Below, in pieces: positions 9,752 through 19,600 of a stretch of 21,504 nt of DNA. The translations under genes and the position numbers were made by a program. This stretch comes from Pelargonium nanum. Taxonomy: Eukaryota; Streptophyta; Magnoliopsida; Geraniales; Geraniaceae. The stretch covers positions 1-21,504 of the forward strand of contig JAYMTF010001750.1 in NCBI GenBank assembly GCA_036897485.1, in the 5' to 3' direction. Numbering within the stretch: position 1 is the first letter of the stretch; every line of letters starts with the position of its first letter. The notes beneath the pieces are model-generated. The model saw only the letters and a program-made list of their open reading frames with translations. It did no database searches and was not told the DNA's origin.

Positions 9752-10090
9752 TGTAGAATGATGCATTGATATCTTGTGTAAAATAGCGTCCATGATTGAA
9801 ATAATGCAAGAGTTTACTAGATTTGAAATAGACAAGAGACAAAATTGACTCAACAACCACTGATTAGTGGATGAATTAAGCTAAACCAAGTTCCACATAA
9901 CATGGAGGTCACCATCTGATATACAGTGACCTCAATCAATGACGACACTTGACACAGATACATGGAATTCACCATCTTTACTTCCCTTCTCCCGACTCGC
10001 CCCAAACTTTACCAAAAAGAAAAAGAGAAACTGTCCCATAGAAAATTCAACTGAACTTACTAATTTACTACTAGACAGATCTCGACACAT
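9752..10090. other. Convergent spacer between lectin kinase and importin
   Basis: These 339 bases separate two facing stop codons and must contain both 3' untranslated regions. AATAAT near 9801 is a possible polyadenylation signal for the plus-strand gene. The short open frame at 9939-10166 overlaps the last importin exon and looks incidental. Confidence 0.6.
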
Positions 10091-12794
10091 CTATGAAACC
10101 ATAATACGTCCAATCATCCCTTGGGTCCAAGTCGCTGTTTCCTTAATTTGTTCATCGTCCGATTGAAGGCACTCGCCCAAGAACTCAGCACAGAATGCAC
10201 GGTCTTTGAACAACAATTTCGTGTTAGGACCCAATGCATCAGCAAGATCACCCATCACCGCGATAGCAGCCTTTGTCACGCTCTCATCCCTGAATAACAA
10301 TACAAAGCGAATTTAAGAGATAGGAAGCTGGAGGAGAGTGAAAGAGAAGGATGGGAATAATTAGTAAATACCTTTGTTTGTCCATGAAGACGAGTTCTAT
10401 AAACTGCAAGAGATGTGTAGCGTATGGCAACATCACTTCAGACTTTGAATTCTTGAAACCCTGTAGAATACCAGAATAAGCCTCAAACACGCTTCGTCTA
10501 AGTTGGTTGCCATAATCCATCAATTCTTCATCACTGGTGTCCATCTTGGCACATATTTCAGAAGCACCTTGCATCATTTGCAGTGCATAAGGAACATACT
10601 TCTCAAAATGCTCCCCAATTGCAAGAGCAATATCTCCGAAGCAAGAAAATATGGGAGGCTTGACAGATCGATGGAGTGCACCACTCTGGAGGTCATTGAG
10701 AAGGTGTTGCATAATTCCATCACAATACGGCAAGGCCTTCTCATCCAAGGCACGACATATATCACCAACCACCCCAACTGAGATGGCACAAACCTGGTAT
10801 TCCTCAAAGTTCTGTAATCCCATCTCTAAATACTTGTAGAACTCAGGCATATACTTTGCAAATTCTGATCCAACTGCATAGGCCAGTGCACCAATTGCAA
10901 GCATTGCCTCCTCGTGCACTGTGGAACTTCTGCAACCAAACACCTTTAGGAACAATACCATTATCTGATCCGCTGCCTGGAGAATTATAGACTTGGTATC
11001 ATCACTGCTGCTACATTTTTGAATAATAACCTGAAGAACACCACAGAGAGAAGCTTGCAAGTCTCCTTGCTTTTCCCTATCATCCGAAGATATAATCTGA
11101 AGCTCTACAGTTTGCCCCAACTTATTCATGATGACGGGAAGCAGCTGAGATATGATATGGGATGTTTCAGCAATATTGCAGCACCTGACAACCTCATTCA
11201 ATGTTTCATATGCAGAAGTCCTGAGCTTAGAGTCCCCGCCATCCGTTCGTTCAGCAGTTGCAATAAGACGAGTGAACATCTCAGTGAGGAATGGTGAAAG
11301 AAGAGATGAGCTTGAACCGGTTCCAGCATCCTCATATCCCTGGGCAAGGTAATATATTGCCCCACAAACCTTCTCAGCTACATTCGGAGTGTCATTAATA
11401 CTCTCCAACAATACTCCAATAACATGTTGGAGCTTCTCAGGCGAAATCACAGAAAAACCAGTAGCCGGACTATGGAGTAGCTCAAAGATACGACTGAGTG
11501 TCCAAGCAGTAGTGTCCTTGACATGGTTATTCTCATCCTTCATTGCTTTGAGCAGAAAATCCAAACCTGTGTGTACAAGTGGGGAGAGCTTCTCAACAGT
11601 TGGGCCTTCAAGGATTGAGCCAAATGCAAATGTTGCTGCCTCACGGCAGTGCCAGTCTGGCTTCAAAATGTTAGCCTCCACAAATGGCATTACTAGGGGG
11701 ACAATCGAATCCCCAACAGTTCTGGCAACAAGACCTAGACATGTCCCACCAGCCATAGATAAATTCCAGATACTATCGTCTTGGTCCTGATCTTCTTCCT
11801 GTTTCAGCAAAGTTTCTAGCAACATTGGAACTAGAGATGGCAGAGCCTTCTCTATGAAGCGGGAATGAGGTGCAGAGTCCTCACTCTCTGTAATCCCATA
11901 CTCCTGCAGCTCTATCTCTTCATCACATATGGAGCTCCAAAACTCAATTGCTTGGAGGGCAACAGACTCCTCATCTCCTTTCACTACATTTGATGTGAGC
12001 TCGAAAAGAGTTTGCATGTAAGGTTCAAGCACTTCATAATATGTTGAGGCTATTGAAACAAGACATTCAAAAGCAGCTTGCCTAATCTCTGCCTCTTTGG
12101 ATATGGCTGTCTCGCAAACTACCTTCATGATGAAATTTCGCTCCATATCGTTCTCAAAGTTGGTCTGTGCAAACTCAAGTGCATTCAATAAAGCCTTGGT
12201 GGCTGCAAGACGGACTTCGGGACTGTGCTCAGCTTGGTTCATTCCCTGGACCACAGCAGTGAGGACAGAATTCACCTCATCTTGCACAAGGTCCTCATGT
12301 GATATCTCCTCACAAACATAACCCAGAGTTTCCAAGGTAGCCTGTTTCAGTGGAGCAGGACTATCTTGCTGAGTCATATTATTAAGCAACGATCCAATGA
12401 GCTCAGGCCACTGCTTACGAGGAACTTCAATAGAAGCAACTTTAGCAATGACTTGTGCAGATGTGTGCCTTGCCTCAGCAACAGAAGATCCAAGCGTCCT
12501 TAAGAGCAAATCTTTGATTTGCGACTTAAAAGATAAGTCAATTGCCATCCATTGTTCAACGAGATTTTCCTTTCTAGCAGCATCCTTCGCATCTAAAGAG
12601 TTCTTGAGCACAATACCAGCCAACCTACGAGATTCGGCTGGTTTATCATTGTTTGAGAGCTCAACTGACAAGGAAAGGAGGAAAGAGGGCAGATTCAGCT
12701 CTTGGAACTGCCTGAGGTTTGCCTCTGCCTCAGTACGGACTTTGGTATCAGCTGATTGAGCAGCTAGTAGGAACTGTGTGATCTCCATGGCCAT
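10091..12794 (-). CDS. KPNB1: Importin subunit beta-1 (karyopherin beta-1)
   Basis: This is the nuclear import receptor that binds importin-alpha/cargo, docks on FG nucleoporins and releases cargo on RanGTP. There are two coding exons, 12794-10372 and 10289-10091, joined across an 82-base intron (donor AAG/GTATTT, acceptor TTCAG/GG). The join splits an arginine codon and restores the family sequence into RDESVTKAA. The result is 873 residues, the normal family length. The start MAMEITQFLLAAQSAD is the plant importin-beta N-terminus; an in-frame upstream ATG at 12878 lies in the leader intron and is rejected. The importin-beta N-terminal domain spans about 23-103 and HEAT repeats fill the rest. 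The acidic loop EEDQDQDDSIW at about 333-343 matches that contacting importin-alpha in animal importin beta. The C-terminus WTQGMIGRIM is typical. No defects are seen. It converges with the lectin kinase. Confidence 0.96.
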
Positions 12795-12804
12795 TATTCT
12801 CTCA

Positions 12805-13888
12805 CTACAACAGCAAGTATTAAAAATGGTTAAAATATAGATAAGAACTATAAAAACGTTTTGCAGCCCTAATAACAACAGAATGTATATAATCCAATGA
12901 GTAAATTTTATGATATTTGCCTACATCATCTAACACAGAGATATTGTCTAATAAAAATCAATAGAACATTCAAATAATGATAGTTTAAGACTCAAATGCT
13001 TCAAATTTAGGCCAAAATGAAAAACAGAACTGCACCTAAATACATATCCCTAAAATAACCACTCCAGTAAAATATCCACATGTTACAGACTGATAGAAAA
13101 CCTTGTGCAAATAAAAAAATCTCAATCTATCCAACAGAAAATATTCCTAACCAAAATGGATGATAGTAAGAACAAAAATAGCGTTCGCTTGGCTGGTAAT
13201 GGGAATAGAATAGTTATGCAACAATATGAAACTAGCACAAATGAAACCAAACAGATTTGTTAACCAATTCATCCTGATTAACTTATGCATTTGCAGACCC
13301 CATAACTACAGGAAAACCAACATATGTAAAATAAAGATTTCTTTCTGCAATCAAGACAAAGCACAAAAGGAAATGAAAATAAAATTGATTCATTTCTCAT
13401 TCAATATATCACTTCTGCAACAATAATTCAAAATTCTGCTCCATACTTCTTTATCTCAACCTATTTTTAAGCAATCATGCAAAAAAAACAGTTCAAAAAT
13501 AGCCGGTTTCAGCTATTACTGTAGTTTGAAATGAGGAATAATAAAGAGAGAACAAAACTGTTCCATTGTCAGTATCAAATCAAGTCTAAACCTACGACAC
13601 AGTCAAAAATTGCAATAGGCATAAACAAACAGTGGATTTATTAAACAGAACAACAAGCATATATAATAAGACCACTTAGATTCGCATATCAAAACCAGCA
13701 AAACATTTCTTTCACAAAACCCTAACTACGAAAAACACACCAGGAGCAACAGGAAAATCGCAGAGCCCTAATACATCACTTAAACCACAGTGAACAAGCA
13801 AAATGAAAGCTAAAACCGATAGATCTGTTAAGAGAAACAAGATTCGAAGACTTTAAACTGAGATTATCCAGAATCGGTAGCAAAATAC
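12805..13888 (-). other. Importin beta-1 leader (5' UTR) intron
   Basis: The region upstream of the importin ATG has a donor AAG/GTATTT with the exon edge at 13889. An acceptor TTGCTGTTGTAG ends at 12805, ten bases before the start codon. This gives a 1084-base AT-rich intron in the leader with no ORF of note. Long leader introns are common in plant housekeeping genes and can raise expression. The splice is inferred from sequence; an alternative donor is possible. Confidence 0.65.
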
Positions 13889-14047
13889 CTTGTCGACGAC
13901 GCACAAATCGCTAAAACCCTACTGAATACGACGGCGTGGTTAGGGTTTCACTCTATCTCTCTCGCTAGAACAGAGGATTTTCTCCCTAGAGCTTGTTCGA
14001 ATTGGGGATTGTTTCGGATTGAAAGCTAAGCGTACAAATTTCAAGTG

Positions 14048-14306
14048 TTTATATAAAAAAATCCCCAATTCGAATGGTTGGAAGAAGCGGGAGCTAGGCA
14101 GGCACTCTAAAAACCAACGGGCAGCGCTTCTAAACTGCCCGAGCCTACCCGTCATCGCGAACCCAAAAACCCTAGTCAATTTCAAATCTCCCCACGTGCG
14201 AAGCCAGCTTCCAGTCCACACGTATGTGTTAGCGAGACCGTTGTTCAACTTTCCTTCCTTGGGTTTGGTTTTGGGCCTTGGCCCATCTAAATATTTCAAA
14301 GCCCAA
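14048..14306 (-). promoter_or_regulatory. Importin beta-1 core promoter with G-box, telo-box and site II type motifs
   Basis: On the minus strand TATATAAA (plus 14048-14055) would place transcription start near 14018 and a leader exon of about 130 bases down to 13889. Upstream lie a perfect palindromic G-box CACGTG (14193-14198), a telo-box-like AAAACCCTAG (about 14167-14176), and TGGGCC/GGCCCA/GCCCAA elements at 14272-14277, 14280-14285 and 14301-14306. A further telo-box-like GTTAGGGTTTC lies in the leader near 13939. Telo-box plus site II motifs are characteristic of plant genes expressed in dividing cells, which suits importin beta. The positions are read directly; function is inference. 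Confidence 0.55.
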
Positions 14307-14929
14307 GGGTAAAAATCCAATTGTGTTTAGATCCAATTTGATTTTTAAACATTTTTAACATAGGTCGTTAGATTATCCGCTAAGTGAGTTATCGTAAAAT
14401 GTATAATATAATATATAATCATTTTGATAACGTTGTTGATCATGTGTTGGTCACATGAGTCCTTTAATACTTATTGATTGTCATGTCAGCAAAATAATCG
14501 AATAAAAATAATTATTTAATATACTTTCAAAACTAACGTTAGATCACTAAATATAGAAGCTAAGGGGGACTACTTGAACGAACTAGATTGTATATATATT
14601 TGAAAGTTCATGTACCATTTAAATTTTAAAATGATAAGAAACCAAATTGGATACATAGGTAAATGTTGGTGTACCAAATTGAGATTTTTAGCTATTTTGT
14701 CAAACTATAATGCATGCATTTGTAAAATATCCAAAATCTTGATATAGGAAGGGCACAAAATTGGAGAAGAAATCTTCTCCATTTGCGTTGCTTGAAAACC
14801 AAAAGGAAATTCACGAAAACATGCATTCTCTGCTAATATAATTTACTGATTAAAACATGTACGTATATATTTATTTGTTATCAACAATACTAATTGTACA
14901 ATATATTCCAGTAACAAATTCACAAACTA
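14307..14929. other. Intergenic AT-rich spacer
   Basis: I see no gene in this stretch. It lies between the importin promoter and the 3' end of the DUF688 gene and includes that gene's 3' untranslated region. The segment at about 14600-14690 has two ACCAAATTG-like repeats that hint at an old transposon fragment, but no ends are visible. Confidence 0.5.
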
Positions 14930-15754
14930 TCATTCATCTTTATTTACATCTGTTGAGCTAAAACGTGATCTATCATCTGATGAACTCTGTTTCTTTTGCT
15001 TTGCAACAATATTACAAGACCTTATTGAAGAGTGTTGCCTCACAGGACTCTTGATACCGCAAATCTTGTGCTTCATGCGCCATGGAAACAGCCTCTCAAG
15101 TCCACACCCTTTTCTTGACGACCAAGAAGAGGAAGAGAATTGTCTGCTCACGCACGCCTCCGGCGGAGAATCGCCGGAGTTTATGTTGTAAGGAAAATCT
15201 CGAATCATGTTCTTGGAAGCAGCCAGAGCAGACGATGCAGCCAACACACTCGCATCCGGAAGAAAACGCTCCATGATGAAATTCGGAGACGGTTTATAGC
15301 TCTCCGAATTTAGACGGTCCAGTCCTTGGATCTTCTCAGATTTCTCAATGAAGTCCATTGCTTCTGACAGAGACAACACGTCCACAGCATCTGAGAAGAC
15401 GCCATTTTCGTCGTCTCCATCACATCCATCTTCGTATCTCGTGGTGTAATCCTGAAGCCGATGATCAATGTTCGGGTGCCATCTGCTTGGCGGGAGCCTT
15501 GGTCGAGGTGTTTCTGCTTCTTCTTCCTCAGTTCCGTTCGTTTTCTTGGGCTTCCCCGGAGCTTGCTCCCAAGAAAATGGAATCCTGCTACTGCCGCCTG
15601 TATCCCGAGCTGCGCCTTGGGACACTTCTTGATCATGATCATGATCGTTGTAGCCACCAGGTCGCTTGATTGACAAGATTGGTGCATTGAAGTTCAGCCT
15701 CTTCCTATAGCACTCTACATGCATAGCTTCTGGTCTTGGATCTGTTTGGTCCAT
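14930..15754 (-). CDS. DUF688 family protein of unknown function
   Basis: A 274-residue intronless plant protein. It carries the DUF688 hallmark IPFSWEQAPGKPK at residues 58-70 near its N-terminus and the C-terminal LFPWRMKHKIC block at about 222-232. A central EAMDFIEKSEK helix is at 131-141. The N-terminal NFNAPILSIKRPG also fits the family. There is no signal peptide, no membrane segment and no catalytic motif. The protein is rich in acidic and serine-rich low-complexity stretches (EEEEAETPRPRLPP; SSSSWSSRK), so it is probably largely disordered. HDHDHD at 38-42 comes from three tandem ATGATC units in the DNA. The start at 15754 is the first ATG and leaves the conserved motifs near the N-terminus. 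I know of no established function for the family. The gene sits in the same orientation as ETO1 and importin. Confidence 0.85.
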   Translation of the reverse strand: MDQTDPRPEAMHVECYRKRLNFNAPILSIKRPGGYNDHDHDQEVSQGAARDTGGSSRIPFSWEQAPGKPKKTNGTEEEEAETPRPRLPPSRWHPNIDHRLQDYTTRYEDGCDGDDENGVFSDAVDVLSLSEAMDFIEKSEKIQGLDRLNSESYKPSPNFIMERFLPDASVLAASSALAASKNMIRDFPYNINSGDSPPEACVSRQFSSSSWSSRKGCGLERLFPWRMKHKICGIKSPVRQHSSIRSCNIVAKQKKQSSSDDRSRFSSTDVNKDE

Positions 15755-16692
15755 ACAAAGAGATTTTCTATCAAAAAAAATTGGAGAGGTTGAGAGTTAT
15801 GAACTTTTTGGTGCATTCATTAATAGCACAAACGGTTGGAAATGTGGGTTTCTCGTGCAAATCATTAAAATTGTGTATCACTTCAAAAGATCAGAGTCAC
15901 AGAGTCACAGGTGAGAAAGGAAAAAAGAACACTGGCACGAGATTGAAGAAAAAAAAAACACCAAACTGACCTTTATTTTTTACCTATATTTTTGACTTTG
16001 TGATGTAGAACAGCAACCTCAACTAGTCAGACCTGAGGTTTGTTCTGTCAAGAACAGAAATGTCAAAAAGGAAAACAATAGATAATGATTATTGAACAGA
16101 AGAAGAAAGTAGCAGAGAATATGTACTCATTGAAGAGAAGTAGTATGAAAGATCCTCCTGTCTTACATGTGTAAATATGTTAAAACTCGAATAATGATAC
16201 AGAGGGTACATGAAATTACAAATACATACAATAAGCATTGCAAGCCTCTAAACTGGACAGGACCTCATTGAAAGCTTGCCATTTCATGTACATGTTGTTT
16301 TGACTGAGAAGATACTTTCACCTCCCGTTTATGTCAAATTGCCTGACAAAAGCGAAGGTAGTAGCAGATACTCGAAGCTTTGAACTAATATCATCAACAT
16401 AACCAACTTCGTTGGATAAGTATTTACATGCTATCATTCGCACTCTGCTCCCTCTTTTTCCTTCGGAAAAAAAGTATAAATAGTAGCTTGTTTCCTTCTC
16501 CTCTGTTCTTCCCTTCAACTCCTCTTCTCTAGAAAGCCCATTTCACATCTGCTTCTTAACATTTATAGAGACAGTCTCTGAAAAGGCTTGTTTCGCTGAT
16601 GGGTACTGGCACTTCTCATGAGCAACGATAGGATTGCCCAAACAAAGATACCAAAGATGTATATGTAACACAGATATGGATTCTGGATTCCC
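15755..16692. other. Spacer: DUF688 promoter and ETO1 3' untranslated region
   Basis: I see no gene in these 938 bases. The part next to 15755 is the upstream region of the minus-strand DUF688 gene, and the part next to 16692 is the 3' untranslated region of ETO1. An open frame on the minus strand at 16318-16518 has no family resemblance and lies where the ETO1 3' untranslated region is expected. The poly-A run at 15949-15958 is simple sequence. Confidence 0.55.
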
Positions 16693-19600
16693 TCATTTTC
16701 CTTGTTCGTCAGCTTGTTCCCGTGTTTTATTATAGAGCTCTAATGTATCAGTATGGCTAGGATCGAGACAGAGGGCTGCTTCACAGTCTCGGATGGCAGA
16801 GGGGTAATCACCAATCGACTCGTGGAATGCTGCTCGAAGATGTAGCAGCTGTAAATCTGGCTTAAATGATATGGCTTTTGTAAGCTCTGCTATGGCTTCA
16901 GCTTCTTTGTGGTCATCCATCAAAACTGGCGTGGGAATAGCAACTGTTAGAGGTCCAAATAATCTATGTGCATATGTACAATGGTATAACAATATATACG
17001 CATGCATATACAGATTTAAATACATCTATATTCTTACTAGCTAAGTACACAGTACTATGTCACAGCCATGGTAAGCACTAAGCAAAGGCACAAAATAACA
17101 GATCCAAACACAAGTTTCTAAAGTTAAAAAAATAGAGCTCATTATTAACTACAAGATCAGTTAATTAAAAATAAGGAGGCATTTCTACGCCATATGTCAA
17201 AAGCATGCAAAACATTCTATTTCAAGCCCTCAGCACAAGACTTGTGAATTGTGATTGGATAAATTTAGTCATCAGTAAAAGAAAATACATCTTTTGCTTG
17301 TTTAGCAGGAATCACTTGGTTGGCAGTCCAATCTTACAAATAGACAGTACGAATTGCCACCTTAATAATGATCCAACAATTGACAATGTATAAAGCATAC
17401 AGTGAAGAATCCCAACCTCAGGATTTAAGTGAATTTCAGAAACTATATCATAACAGCTTCTCAGACAATATTTTTCCTCCATTGATAAAATACAAGTGAT
17501 AATCCATATATTTTAGTAATTTAATGTGCTAGACATTTACCCGACACAAAGTTGGGGGGTGTTAATTTTAGCACTAAACCCATATTGGTCCTTCAATTAT
17601 AAACAACCTGATGGCAGCCACTAAATAAACTAAAGCCGGTTAATTCTAGATTTGGAACAAGGATTACAGAAACAACCAAGAATTTAAATGACAATTCTCA
17701 ACTATCAACAACACAACCAAAAATATAGAAAGTGATTATGGAAGTTACCCGCTGCCCTGTATCTGTATGGGTATGTCCTTAGAGGATCTAATTCTGTTGC
17801 CATCCTAAGATCATTCTTTGCCATGTCACGGTCACAGTATTCTGAGCGCTTCTCATAAGCTGATGCGTTGCTCTGAGCCTTCTCAATAAGCTTTGTCATC
17901 TCATCATACGCAGGTTTACGCTGATTTTTAAGATGATAGACACGAGCCAAACCTTGATGTGCTCGTGTATGCTTGATGTTGAGCGCGTTCCTGTAGCAAT
18001 CAGCAGCAAGATCCAACTTATCACAGTCCACGTAGACACTTCCTAGATTATTCAAAGCCTGCAAAAAAGCAGAATTATCCGCAATGAAACAATAATGATG
18101 CAGAAGATTAAACTTATGTGATTGCTATATATATGCTGCTTACTTGTCCTTTTCGAAGCCCATCCGAAGGGCATCTAAGAGCTTCCTCCAGAAGATTGAT
18201 AACATAATTTGAAGAGTCGGCATCAAGACATGAATCTGCTAAAGCATAAGCTTTGAGGAAAAAGGCTTCAAATGATCTCTGTTTAGCAATGGATTCCTCA
18301 GCCTTAGCCAGTGCTTCTTCACGGTGGCCAGTGTCATACAAAATCCATCCCTCATAGATAAGTCTTTCGTGCTCAGAACTAGAATGATTTCTAGCCAATC
18401 GCAAACTGCGCATAGCAGCCTTTTGACAATTCAACCTATAATGGAAAATTTTAAAAATTGTGTTATATACATCAAATTAACTACCAAAGACATGCATAAA
18501 AATATTGTTACTTTGGGTGGATATGTTTATCATATGCCCTTAGAAGAATAAAATGTAAACAGCACTTCTTGACACATGTAATGTATCTTACTGAAGGACC
18601 CCAATAGAAAGAACTGATGCATATCAGATCAGATGACCAAAAATAAGCTTTGATTAGGAAAGAATAACAGAGAAAGGCATGCCAACATAAAGACATAAAG
18701 ACATATTTAAGTAAATGTATGGCCAAACAATTTCCTTACTGTAGATAATTGTACCGTCTGGTACACAAATTCAAAGGGTGGAAGACTATTGAGAAGTTGA
18801 TAGGAAATTATTTGAAGGAAAAGTTTCCAAAAAGGGAAGAAAAAACAGAGATCAATGACAATACTCTAAAATAATCAACGGAATAAGTCGGGAGTTTTAT
18901 TGAGCCAATTTACCTATTCGTATGCATCACATTTCATGAATTTATCTCATTTTTTTATGGGTAGTAAATTTGATGGCCACATGCAATATTGTCATAATAC
19001 TAGTGCCTGGTGTGTGATTAAATCATCAATCTTCTAACCAACAAGCAACATGGGAGATAAATGTCTCTTTTTCTTTCTTCATCTTTCATGGTGTGGGTAG
19101 GTTGAAGAAAGGATAAGGGAGAGGGTTGCTCTGAATTGATTCCTGTCCAAGAGTTATAACTCATTTATGTGCATGCAGATCACATTTTATGAAATTTATC
19201 ACATATTTTAAGGATAGTAACTACCACAGCCATTCATCCAAAACCATCATAATGTTAATGCCTTATGTAGAATGAAGTATTAATCTACCATTAATGATTT
19301 AACAATCAATCTTTGAACCAACAAGTGATATGGGAGACAAATGCAACAAGAGAGCAAAATTAAACAAACTTTTCTTGGTGCCTTCAATTGTTATTCTCAG
19401 GTTAAAGCACCCTACAACAAACAGAAAAAGTAAAAACAAATAAAACGGAGTAATATACACTCTTCAACAATTTAAGTTGGAACTTAAGACAAATCTAAAT
19501 TTTCAAGACATACCAAAATAAGTGCAATGCAAATAAGCAACTTGGAACAAATTGAGAATATAAAATATAAAATGACACATAATTACCGTAAAAGGAGGAG

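Noticed and set aside
10503..12759. Several plus-strand open frames opposite the importin exon
   Set aside because: All overlap the strongly conserved importin coding exon on the other strand and show no motif of their own.
12795..12878. Upstream ATG giving importin a 28-residue hydrophobic extension
   Set aside because: The added residues lie in the predicted leader intron, are unlike the family, and would place a membrane-type segment on a soluble receptor.
13940..14320. 126-residue open frame on the minus strand upstream of importin
   Set aside because: It overlaps the TATA box, G-box and leader exon of the importin gene and has no recognisable protein content.
16318..16518. 66-residue open frame on the minus strand downstream of ETO1
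   Set aside because: It lies in the expected ETO1 3' untranslated region and resembles no known protein.
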